Origin: Alphaproteobacteria bacterium
GTDB taxonomy: Bacteria; Pseudomonadota; Alphaproteobacteria; Reyranellales; Reyranellaceae
Direction: 5' to 3'
Length of the DNA stretch: 64,000 nucleotides
NCBI GenBank assembly: GCA_016869975.1
Contig: VGCZ01000003.1
Coordinates: forward strand, 99,279 to 163,278
In this document: piece after piece, positions 54,487 through 62,029 of the stretch
Layout of the letters: every line of letters begins with the position of its first letter
Numbering within the stretch: position 1 is the first letter of the stretch
Notes under the pieces: model-generated
Seen by the model: only the letters and a program-made list of their open reading frames with translations
The model's database searches: none
Told to the model about the DNA's origin: nothing
Position numbers and translations under genes: made by a program

Positions 54487-55599
54487 CTATTTGAACAGAT
54501 AACTGCGACGCACCGGCGCCTCGGCCGGGGCCTTGGCTTTGCGGCTCTCGAAGACCACCGCTTTTGGTGAATCGCGGGTCGTCAGCGCCATATCGGCGGG
54601 CAGGCGGCGTTCTCTGGCCTGCCCTGCTTCGGCTTCGATCAGGAAAGCCCGCACCGCGTCGACGGTTGGCGCCGCCTGGCCGTTGGCGCCCTTGCCTTCA
54701 GACAGCGCCTCGACCGCGCTGGCGTGGATGAGCTTGGGCCACATCTTGCGGAACAGCGCGCCCGAACCGTAGACCTCGGCGCTGTTGATCTTGCCGTTGA
54801 TGGCGAAGACGTAACCGATGACGTCCGGCTCCCTGTCGATCGCGGGCGTCAGCGCCGCGATCGTCTCTTTGATCGTCGCCTGGAGCTTCTGGTTCTCCAG
54901 CGACAGCTGCAGGCTGCTGGCCGAGGCCGGCGCGGCGACCGGCGCCCGCACCGAGTCGCTGAGCTTGCGCTGCATCTCGGCGACACCGGCCCAGACGCGA
55001 CCCTGGCTGTCGGTCGGCGCGTTGCGCGCGGTCTGGCGCCGGCCGTTCAGTTCGCGCGGCTCGGACGCGGGATCGGATCGCGTGTCGGGCTTGGCCGGCA
55101 CGCCGCGCGCGGCGAGCTTCAGGTCCTTGGAGGGCAGCGAGGTCGTGGCGCTGGAGAATTGCTTGACGTCCTCGGTGCCGCGTGGCGCCCAGCGGCCCGC
55201 CTCGACGCAGAACGCCGCCAGCGGGACGCGGCCCGAGCGCGGCGCCAGCACCAGATCGAGCTGCACGACGCGGTCCTGCTTGCCACCTTTCACGATGTCG
55301 CCGGCCTGTACGAAGATGTCCTGATCGCCGACGTTCTCGATCTCGAGCTGATCGACGTTGCCGGTCTCGCGCACGCGCACGAAGCCACGCTGCAACGCCT
55401 CTTGCAGCGTGAGCGGCGGCTTGCCGGTGTCACCCGGCTTGCCATGGATCATGTAGAGGGTGAGGTTGCTGTGGGTATAGGGCCCCGAGAGCCTGTAATC
55501 GGCGGCCTTGAGATCGGCGGCCTTGGCCGCTGGAAGGGCGATGCCGGCCGCCAATGCCGCCAATGCCGTGATCCTGATACGCGCGCTGAACTGCCTCAT
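54487..55599 (-). CDS. Secreted ARPP-1-type domain protein
   Basis: A 370-aa exported protein with a signal peptide of about 27 residues (ending PAAKA-ADL). The N-terminal domain has NLTLYMIHGK and EIENVGDQDIFVQAGDIVKG, then GKQDRVVQLDLVLAPRSGRV and PLAAFCVEAGRW. These match the ARPP-1 family, which I know only by domain context. A Pro/Ala/Ser linker and a second domain (EPDVIGYVFAINGKINSAEV) follow. The ATG at 55599 is preferred because it starts directly at the signal. Function unknown. Confidence 0.78.
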   Translation of the reverse strand: MRQFSARIRITALAALAAGIALPAAKAADLKAADYRLSGPYTHSNLTLYMIHGKPGDTGKPPLTLQEALQRGFVRVRETGNVDQLEIENVGDQDIFVQAGDIVKGGKQDRVVQLDLVLAPRSGRVPLAAFCVEAGRWAPRGTEDVKQFSSATTSLPSKDLKLAARGVPAKPDTRSDPASEPRELNGRRQTARNAPTDSQGRVWAGVAEMQRKLSDSVRAPVAAPASASSLQLSLENQKLQATIKETIAALTPAIDREPDVIGYVFAINGKINSAEVYGSGALFRKMWPKLIHASAVEALSEGKGANGQAAPTVDAVRAFLIEAEAGQARERRLPADMALTTRDSPKAVVFESRKAKAPAEAPVRRSYLFK

Positions 55600-55801
55600 C
55601 CGCGATGTCTCCCGTTCACGTCCAACGAGCGGGAGCATCGAAGGCGTTTGCGGCGCGCCCGCGGTCCGTCCGTGACGGGATCAAGGAGAATAGGGCAGCG
55701 ACGTTGTCAGTCTCGACGGTGCGCCGCGAGCAGCCGCTTGCAACCCACTGCCATCGCGCTGGCCTGTGTCGGTCGCACGCGGCGCGTGATGAGGGGGCCG
55801 C

Positions 55802-56233
55802 TCAGCGCCTCAGGATCTTCCAGATGCCCTTGAGGTCGACCAGGGTGCGGTCGCCGACATAGATGCGGCCGGTGACGAAGACGATATCGCGCGTCGTGCG
55901 TGTCACGGTGCCGGTGCATTCGATCCAGTCGCCGGCGCGGCCTGGGGTCACGAAGGACGAGGCGAGGTCGATGGTCGAGCTCGGCGCCTTGCCACCGGCG
56001 AAGAAAGCCAGCGCGCCCAGGCAGGTGTCGGCGAAGCTCACCAGCATGCCGCCATGGACGATGCCGACGGGATTGAGGTGCTTCTCGGTGGCACGGAAGC
56101 CCCAGGCGTAGGTGCGCCCTTCCTTGGGCTTGCGCAGATAGAGCGGCCCGATCAACGCGCCGAAGCCGACATTGCCGCGCAAGAGTTCGAAGTGCTCGGG
56201 TATATCGGCGGTGGCGGTCGGCTCGGCGCTCAT
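55802..56233 (-). CDS. PaaI-type hotdog thioesterase
   Basis: A 143-aa single hotdog. HLNPVGIVHGGMLVSFADTC is the catalytic helix signature (HGG...D), followed by SSTIDLASSFVTPGRAGDWI. The ATG at 56233 overlaps the stop of the upstream double-hotdog gene, so both are made together. Likely an acyl-CoA thioesterase; substrate unknown. Confidence 0.88.
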   Translation of the reverse strand: MSAEPTATADIPEHFELLRGNVGFGALIGPLYLRKPKEGRTYAWGFRATEKHLNPVGIVHGGMLVSFADTCLGALAFFAGGKAPSSTIDLASSFVTPGRAGDWIECTGTVTRTTRDIVFVTGRIYVGDRTLVDLKGIWKILRR

Positions 56234-57159
56234 GCCGGCTTCTTCCACTCGCGCAGGGCGACCACAGCGCTGTAGTTCAGGAGCGGCGTGCCGTTCTGCA
56301 GCACCGTGCCGGTGGGGAAGGCGAAGCGCTCGCTGGCGCGGGCGAGGTCGACGGTGGTCTCGAGTGGCGCGCCGACCGTGCCGGCCGAGAGGAACTCCGC
56401 CGTGAACATCACCGTCGAGGGGGCCTTGTCGAGGCGCGAGGTAATCGCGGTGCAGAAGGCGTTGTCGGCGAAGGTCATCAGCATGCCGCCATGCACCGAG
56501 GCGCCGGAATTCAGCATGTGCTGGAAGGTCGGTTGCACGACCCGCACGCCATCCGGCGTGTCGCGGAAAAAGGTCGGGCCGGTGTGCAGCAGATATGGGC
56601 TGGGGCGCAGCTCTCGGCGATAGCCCTCGGGCGCCGGCACGTCATCGGGCGGGCCCGGCGGGTGCGTGCCGCCGGCGACGCGCGTCAAGCGCTCGTCGTC
56701 GCGCCGTCCCATCGCCTTGTCGCGCGCGATGTGGCGGGTTACGCCGCTATAGGTCGCCAGCCGCTTGCCGTTCTGCGTCACCGAACCGCGCGCGAAGGCC
56801 ATGCGGCCGGTCACGCGCGTCGCCTCGCCCATCGACTCGATGGTCGGGCCGATCGAGCCGGCCTCGAGGAACGACACGGTCAGACTCACCGTCATGGCGA
56901 AGCTGCCGGGCATCTTGCCGCCCGAGGCGGCGTGGCCGCAGGTGGCGCAGAGCGCGAAGTCGGCGAAAGTCAGGATCGCGCCGCCGTGCAGGATGCCGCC
57001 GGCGTTGGTGTGCACGGCCGTGGTCGGCAACGCACAATGCACGCCCGTCTCGCGCCGCTGGTAGTAGATCGGACCGATATGGTCCTCGAAGGGATCGGAG
57101 GGATCGAAGATGCTGTAGCCCGACAGTCCAGGGGCGGTCAGCGAATCGGGCACGGTCAT
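56230..57159 (-). CDS. Double hotdog thioesterase
   Basis: A 309-aa protein carrying two PaaI-like hotdog domains in tandem. The first has VHTNAGGILHGGAILTFADF (about 50-70) and the second MLNSGASVHGGMLMTFADNA (about 210-230). Each copy ends in a strand like TGRMAFARGSVTQNGKRLAT. The domain duplication makes a pseudo-dimer in one chain. It heads a two-gene unit with a single-hotdog gene and is divergent from the enoyl-CoA hydratase gene, implying acyl-CoA turnover. Confidence 0.88.
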   Translation of the reverse strand: MTVPDSLTAPGLSGYSIFDPSDPFEDHIGPIYYQRRETGVHCALPTTAVHTNAGGILHGGAILTFADFALCATCGHAASGGKMPGSFAMTVSLTVSFLEAGSIGPTIESMGEATRVTGRMAFARGSVTQNGKRLATYSGVTRHIARDKAMGRRDDERLTRVAGGTHPPGPPDDVPAPEGYRRELRPSPYLLHTGPTFFRDTPDGVRVVQPTFQHMLNSGASVHGGMLMTFADNAFCTAITSRLDKAPSTVMFTAEFLSAGTVGAPLETTVDLARASERFAFPTGTVLQNGTPLLNYSAVVALREWKKPA

Positions 57160-57254
57160 TCCTCTTGTCGACGCGGGCTGGTGCTGTATTACGGGAAAAG
57201 GCGGGATCCCGGAAGCGCCCGCGAACCGCTTTCGTCAGGCGAACCGGAGGTAGT

Positions 57255-58037
57255 GTGTCGACGTCCTTGCCAAAGATCGATGTGACGCAGATGCGCCGCG
57301 AAGGCGGTGTCGTCGCGCATGTGGTTTACGACAACTCGAAGAGACTGAACGTCGTTGGTCCGGCGGCGCTCGATGCGCTTGCCGAGGCTTTCCGCAAGTT
57401 GGCGCAGGAACCCGACCTGCGCGTCGTGGTGTTTTCGGGCGCCGGCGGCAAGGCTTTCATCGGCGGCGCCGATATCAACCACATGGCGGGCATGAAGACG
57501 GCCGAGGAGGCGCGGGCCTTCATTACGAAGATCCATCTGCTTTGCCAGGCGATCCGCGACTGTCCGGTGCCGGTAATCTGCCGGCTGGAGGGCTACACCC
57601 TGGGCGGCGGGCTCGAGGTGGCGGCGGCCTGCGACTTCCGCATCGCCGCCGACAGCGCGGCCTTCGGCATGCCCGAGGTCAATGTCGGCGTACCCTCGGT
57701 GGTCGAGGCGGCGCTGCTGCCGCGCCTGCTGGGCTGGGGCCGCACCTCGTGGCTGCTGATGACCGGCCAGACCATCGGCGCGCCGAAGGCGCTGGAGTGG
57801 GGGCTGGTCGAGACCGTGGTGAAGCCGCGCGACCTCGACGCGGCGATCGAGCGCGACGTCGCGGCCATCGTCGCCGCCGCGCCCAAGGCGGTGCGGGCGC
57901 AGAAATCGCTGATGCGCCGCTGGGAGGCGCTGCCGCTCGACGAGGCGATCCGTGCCGGTATCGACTCTTTCGCGCAGTCCGCGACGACCGGCGAACACAC
58001 CGAACGGATGACCGCGTTCGTCAACAGAAAGCGATAA
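57255..58037 (+). CDS. Enoyl-CoA hydratase/isomerase family protein
   Basis: A 260-aa crotonase. AFIGGADINHMAGM is the first oxyanion motif. CRLEGYTLGGGLEVAAACDF follows with the second, and FGMPEVNVGVPSVVEAALLP carries the family's acidic residue. GGAGG, four bases before the GTG at 57255, sets the start. It is divergent from the hotdog thioesterase genes. Hydratase is the likeliest activity. Confidence 0.9.
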   Translation: MSTSLPKIDVTQMRREGGVVAHVVYDNSKRLNVVGPAALDALAEAFRKLAQEPDLRVVVFSGAGGKAFIGGADINHMAGMKTAEEARAFITKIHLLCQAIRDCPVPVICRLEGYTLGGGLEVAAACDFRIAADSAAFGMPEVNVGVPSVVEAALLPRLLGWGRTSWLLMTGQTIGAPKALEWGLVETVVKPRDLDAAIERDVAAIVAAAPKAVRAQKSLMRRWEALPLDEAIRAGIDSFAQSATTGEHTERMTAFVNRKR

Positions 58038-58074
58038 CAGCCCGCGGTCCTGAACGCGGCGAAGGACGACGGGG

Positions 58075-59085
58075 TTACTGCGGCTTCAGCCCTGCCGCGT
58101 CGGCGACCTTCTTCCACTTCAAGGTTTCGCTGGCGATGTGCTTGGTCAACGCCTCGCTGCCGCCGATGATCGGCGCGCAGCCGGCGTCCTTGATGCGCTT
58201 CTCGACCTCGGGCGAGCTCACGCCCTTGACGATCTCGTCGCTGAGCTTCTTCGTGATCTCCGCCGGCAGGCCGGCCGGGCCGGAGACGTACCACCATGGC
58301 GCGGCGTCGTAGCCCGGCACGCCCTGCTCGGCGATGGTCGGCACGTCGGGCATGGCGAACCAGCGCTTGGCCGAGGAGACGCCCAACGCGCGCAGCTTGC
58401 CGGAATTGATGTGCGGGATGTAGGCCGGCAGGTTGTCCATCGTCGAAGGAATGCTGCCGGCCAACAGATCCTGCAGCACCAGGGAGCTGCCGCGATAGAC
58501 GATGTGCTCGAGCTTCATGCCGGTGATCGCCTGCAGATACTCCATCGCCAGATGCCCGGTGCCGCCGATCGCCGGCGAGCCGTAGTTCATCTGGCCGGGC
58601 TTGGCCTTGGCGAGCGCGACATACTCCTGGAGGTTCCTGGCCTCGACGCTGGGGTGCACGACCAGCGCGTTGGCGACCTCGCCGACCAGCGCGATATTGG
58701 TGAAGGCGGTCGCCGTGTCGAACGGCATGTTCTTGTAGAGGAACTGATTGGTGACCGCCGAGCCCACCGTGCCCAGCAGCAAGGTGTAGCCGTCGGGCGG
58801 CGCCTTGGCGACGAGGTCGGAGCCGACATTGCCGCCGGCGCCGGTCTTGTTCTCGACGATGACCTGCGTGCTCCAGGCCTTCGACAGATGATCGGCGACG
58901 ATGCGGGCGAGGATGTCGGTGGCGCCACCCGGCGCGAAGGCGACGACGATGCGGATCTGCTTGTTGGGATAGCCGCCCTGGGCCAGCGATCCGCGGATCA
59001 GCGCGGGCGTGGCCAGGAAGCCGGCGCCGGCCGCGATCAGCGTGCGGCGACGGAAAGCGGTTTTGCTCGACGGAATATCGCTCAT
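58075..59085 (-). CDS. Bug-family tripartite tricarboxylate transporter binding protein
   Basis: A 336-aa periplasmic receptor with a Tat-like signal (FRRRTLIAAGAGFLATPALI). The Bug signatures are PNKQIRIVVAFAPGGATDIL, ENKTGAGGNVGSDLVAKAPP and DGYTLLLGTVGSAVTNQFLY. TIAEQGVPGYDAAPWWYVSG follows near the end. Such receptors bind carboxylates for a TctA/TctB membrane pair, neither of which is adjacent. It is convergent with the enoyl-CoA hydratase gene and divergent from the next Bug gene. Confidence 0.92.
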   Translation of the reverse strand: MSDIPSSKTAFRRRTLIAAGAGFLATPALIRGSLAQGGYPNKQIRIVVAFAPGGATDILARIVADHLSKAWSTQVIVENKTGAGGNVGSDLVAKAPPDGYTLLLGTVGSAVTNQFLYKNMPFDTATAFTNIALVGEVANALVVHPSVEARNLQEYVALAKAKPGQMNYGSPAIGGTGHLAMEYLQAITGMKLEHIVYRGSSLVLQDLLAGSIPSTMDNLPAYIPHINSGKLRALGVSSAKRWFAMPDVPTIAEQGVPGYDAAPWWYVSGPAGLPAEITKKLSDEIVKGVSSPEVEKRIKDAGCAPIIGGSEALTKHIASETLKWKKVADAAGLKPQ

Positions 59086-59171
59086 GATGCCCCTCGGTTC
59101 GTTGCCGGCAGCGTAGCGCGCGGCCCACGCCTGCGCCATAACGCGGCCGATAGGTTGGGAGGGATACCGGC

Positions 59172-60152
59172 ATGATCCATCATCGCGGCCCGTCGCGCCG
59201 GCAGGCGCTCCTCGGCATGGGCGCGGCGGCGCTCGCGCCGTCGACCGTCTCGGCGCAGGCCTATCCGTCGAAACAGATCACCTTCGTGGTGCCCTTCGTC
59301 GCCGGCAGCGGCACCGACACCATGGCGCGGCTGGTGGGCGAGCGACTGTCGGCGATAGTTGGCCAGCCGGTGATCGTCGACAACAAGGCCGGCGCCAGCG
59401 GCTCGATCGCCGCCACGACGGTGGCGCGCGCCCAGCCCGACGGCCACACGCTGATGTTCACCACCAACACCAGCCATGCGGCCAATCCGAGCCTGCTCAA
59501 GACCATGGCCTATGACCCGGTGAAGGACTTCGAGCCGGTGGCGCTGCTGGGCCTGGCGCCGTTCGTGCTGGTGGTGAAGCCCGACCTTCCGGTGAAGAGC
59601 TTCGCCGAGCTGGTCGCCAAGGCGAAGGCCGAGCCGGGCAAGCTGAGCTACGGCGCTGGCACCAGCACCTCCATCGTCTGCGGCGAGTCGATGAAACGGC
59701 TCGCCGGCATCGACATCCTGCGCGTGCCGTACAGGAGCGCGCCGCCGGCGCTCAACGATGTGATGGCCGGGCAGATCGACATGACGTTCATCGACATCGG
59801 CACCGGCCTGCCGCACATCCGCGCCGGCAAGCTGCGCACCCTGGTCGCCACCGACGCGCAGCGCTCGCCGCATCTGCCCGATGTGCCGACCTTCCGCGAG
59901 CTCGGCATCGAGTTCGATCTCGTCGCCTGGTACGCGATCTACGCGCCGGCGAAGACCCCGGCCGAAATCGTCGGCAAGCTCAACGCCACGGCCAACGAGA
60001 TCATGGCGTCGGCCGACATGAAGCAGCGCATGGACCAGTTCAGCGTGATCATCCGCACCGGCACGCCGGCCCATCTCGGCGAGTGGACGAAGTCCGAGAT
60101 CGACAAGTGGGCCCGGCTGAGCAAGGCGGCGGGCATCGAGCCCGAAGGCTGA
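59172..60152 (+). CDS. Bug-family tripartite tricarboxylate transporter binding protein
   Basis: A 326-aa receptor with a Tat-like start (SRRQALLGMGAAALAPSTVS). It has PSKQITFVVPFVAGSGTDTM, DNKAGASGSIAATTVARAQP and DGHTLMFTTNTSHAANPSLL. It is divergent from the other Bug gene 86 nt away. The AtuA-like gene follows 23 nt after its stop, so the two probably share a transcript and a substrate. Confidence 0.92.
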   Translation: MIHHRGPSRRQALLGMGAAALAPSTVSAQAYPSKQITFVVPFVAGSGTDTMARLVGERLSAIVGQPVIVDNKAGASGSIAATTVARAQPDGHTLMFTTNTSHAANPSLLKTMAYDPVKDFEPVALLGLAPFVLVVKPDLPVKSFAELVAKAKAEPGKLSYGAGTSTSIVCGESMKRLAGIDILRVPYRSAPPALNDVMAGQIDMTFIDIGTGLPHIRAGKLRTLVATDAQRSPHLPDVPTFRELGIEFDLVAWYAIYAPAKTPAEIVGKLNATANEIMASADMKQRMDQFSVIIRTGTPAHLGEWTKSEIDKWARLSKAAGIEPEG

Positions 60153-60175
60153 CGAGTGCGACAGAGGAGGTGGTC

Positions 60176-61999
60176 ATGAGCGCCACGAAGAAGACGGTGC
60201 GCATCGGCGGCAGCTCGGGATTCTGGGGTGACACCGAGACGGCGCCGGGCCAGCTCGTGCGCCAGGGCGGGATCGACTATCTGGTCAACGACTATCTGGC
60301 CGAGGTCACCATGTCGATCATGGCGGCGCAGAAGATGAAGAACCCGCAGGCCGGCTACGCTACCGACTTCGTCACGGCCGTCATGGCGCCGCTGGCCAAA
60401 GAGATTGCCGATCGCAAGATCAAGGTGGTCACCAACGCTGGCGGCGTGAATCCGCAGGCTTGCGGCGACGCCGTGCGCAAGGCCTGCGAAGCGGCCGGCG
60501 TGAACCTCAAGGTCGCCGTCGTGACGGGCGACGATCTGATGGGCAAGATCCCGGAACTACGCGCCGCGGGCATCACCGAGATGGCGGGCGACGCGCCCTT
60601 GCCGGCCAAGATCGTCAGCATGAACGCCTATCTCGGCGGTTTCCCGATCGCCCGCGCGCTGGCGGAGGGCGCCGACGTGGTGATCACCGGCCGTTGCGTC
60701 GATTCGGCGGTGACCCTGGGTCCGCTGATCCACGAGTTTGGCTGGACGATGGACGACTATGATCGCCTGTCGGCCGGCACTTTGGCGGGCCATATCCTGG
60801 AATGCGGCGCGCAGTGCAACGGCGGCAATTTCACCGATTGGCGTCTGGTGCCCGACTACGACGACATGGGCTTTCCGATCGCCGAAGTCAGCGCGGACGG
60901 CTCCTTCGTGCTCTCCAAGCCCGACAACACCGGCGGGCTGATCACCACGGCCACGGTGGCCGAGCAGATGCTCTACGAGATCGGCGATCCGCGCGCCTAT
61001 CTCGTGCCCGATGTCGCCTGCGACTTCACCGAGGTGCGCTACGAGCAGCTCGGCAAGGATCGCGTGCGCGTCTCCGGCGCCAAGGGCCGGCCGCCGACCG
61101 ATCACTACAAGGTTTCGACCACCTGGCCGGACGGCTTCAAGTTCGCCTCGATCTTCATGCTCTCGGGCCGCGAGGCGGTGGCCAAGGGACGCCACAGCGC
61201 CGAGTCGATCATCAAGAAGACGCGGCGCATGTTCCGCGAGAAGAATCTCGGCGATTACCGCGACGTCAGCATCGAGGTGATCGGCGCCGAGGATACCTAT
61301 GGTCCGCACAGCCACGCGCTGGAGTCGCGCGAGGTGGTGGTGAAGATCGGCGCGCGGCACGACCAGCGCGAGGCGCTGTCGCTGCTGGGCCGCGAGATCG
61401 CGCCGATGTCGACCGGCGGTGTGGTCGGCATGAGCGGATCGTTCGGCGCCGGCCGCGTCTCGCCGCAGCCGGTGATCCGTATGTTCTCCTGCTTGGTCCC
61501 CAAGTCGATGGTGCCGGTCCACATCGAGATCGACGGCAAGTCGATCCCGATGCAGGAGGGTGCCAGGGCCGGCGGCTTCACCGAAGCTCAGCTACCGGTC
61601 GAAGCGCCGGCCGCGCCGTCGAGCGCCAGCGGCGCGACCGAGACGGTGCCGCTGATCGCACTGGCCTATGGCCGCTCCGGCGACAAAGGCGACAACGCCA
61701 ATATCGGCATCTTCGCGCGCAAGCCGGAATACGTGTCGATCCTCGAGTCCGAAGTCACCGAGCAGGCGATGGCGAAGTTCTTCGCCCATCGCATCAAGGG
61801 CAAGGTGAGCCGCTGGCGCTTGCCGGGCATCGGCGGCTTCAACTTCCTGCTGCGCGAGGCGCTGGGTGGCGGCGGCATGGCCTCGATCAAGGCCGACCCG
61901 CTGGCCAAGGCCTTCGCCCAGATGGCGCTCGACATGCCGGTCAAGGTGCCGGCGGGCCTGGCCAAGGAGCTTCGCGAGGCCTCGACGCGCGCCGCATGA
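60176..61999 (+). CDS. AtuA-like acyclic terpene utilisation family protein (DUF1446)
   Basis: A 607-aa protein starting RIGGSSGFWGDTETAPGQLV, with VVTNAGGVNPQACGDAVRKA and VVITGRCVDSAVTLGPLIHE, signatures of the AtuA/DUF1446 core. A linker of Ala/Ser/Pro (about 480-500) joins it to a C-terminal AtuA-like domain with LAYGRSGDKGDNANIGIFAR. The family includes citronellol and geraniol degradation loci, but the reaction is not clear. AGGAGGT lies just before the ATG. The preceding gene is a Bug receptor, pointing to uptake of an organic acid. Confidence 0.87.
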   Translation: MSATKKTVRIGGSSGFWGDTETAPGQLVRQGGIDYLVNDYLAEVTMSIMAAQKMKNPQAGYATDFVTAVMAPLAKEIADRKIKVVTNAGGVNPQACGDAVRKACEAAGVNLKVAVVTGDDLMGKIPELRAAGITEMAGDAPLPAKIVSMNAYLGGFPIARALAEGADVVITGRCVDSAVTLGPLIHEFGWTMDDYDRLSAGTLAGHILECGAQCNGGNFTDWRLVPDYDDMGFPIAEVSADGSFVLSKPDNTGGLITTATVAEQMLYEIGDPRAYLVPDVACDFTEVRYEQLGKDRVRVSGAKGRPPTDHYKVSTTWPDGFKFASIFMLSGREAVAKGRHSAESIIKKTRRMFREKNLGDYRDVSIEVIGAEDTYGPHSHALESREVVVKIGARHDQREALSLLGREIAPMSTGGVVGMSGSFGAGRVSPQPVIRMFSCLVPKSMVPVHIEIDGKSIPMQEGARAGGFTEAQLPVEAPAAPSSASGATETVPLIALAYGRSGDKGDNANIGIFARKPEYVSILESEVTEQAMAKFFAHRIKGKVSRWRLPGIGGFNFLLREALGGGGMASIKADPLAKAFAQMALDMPVKVPAGLAKELREASTRAA

Positions 62000-62029
62000 G
62001 GGCGGGGCCAAGGCGACGCGTAAGCTGGA

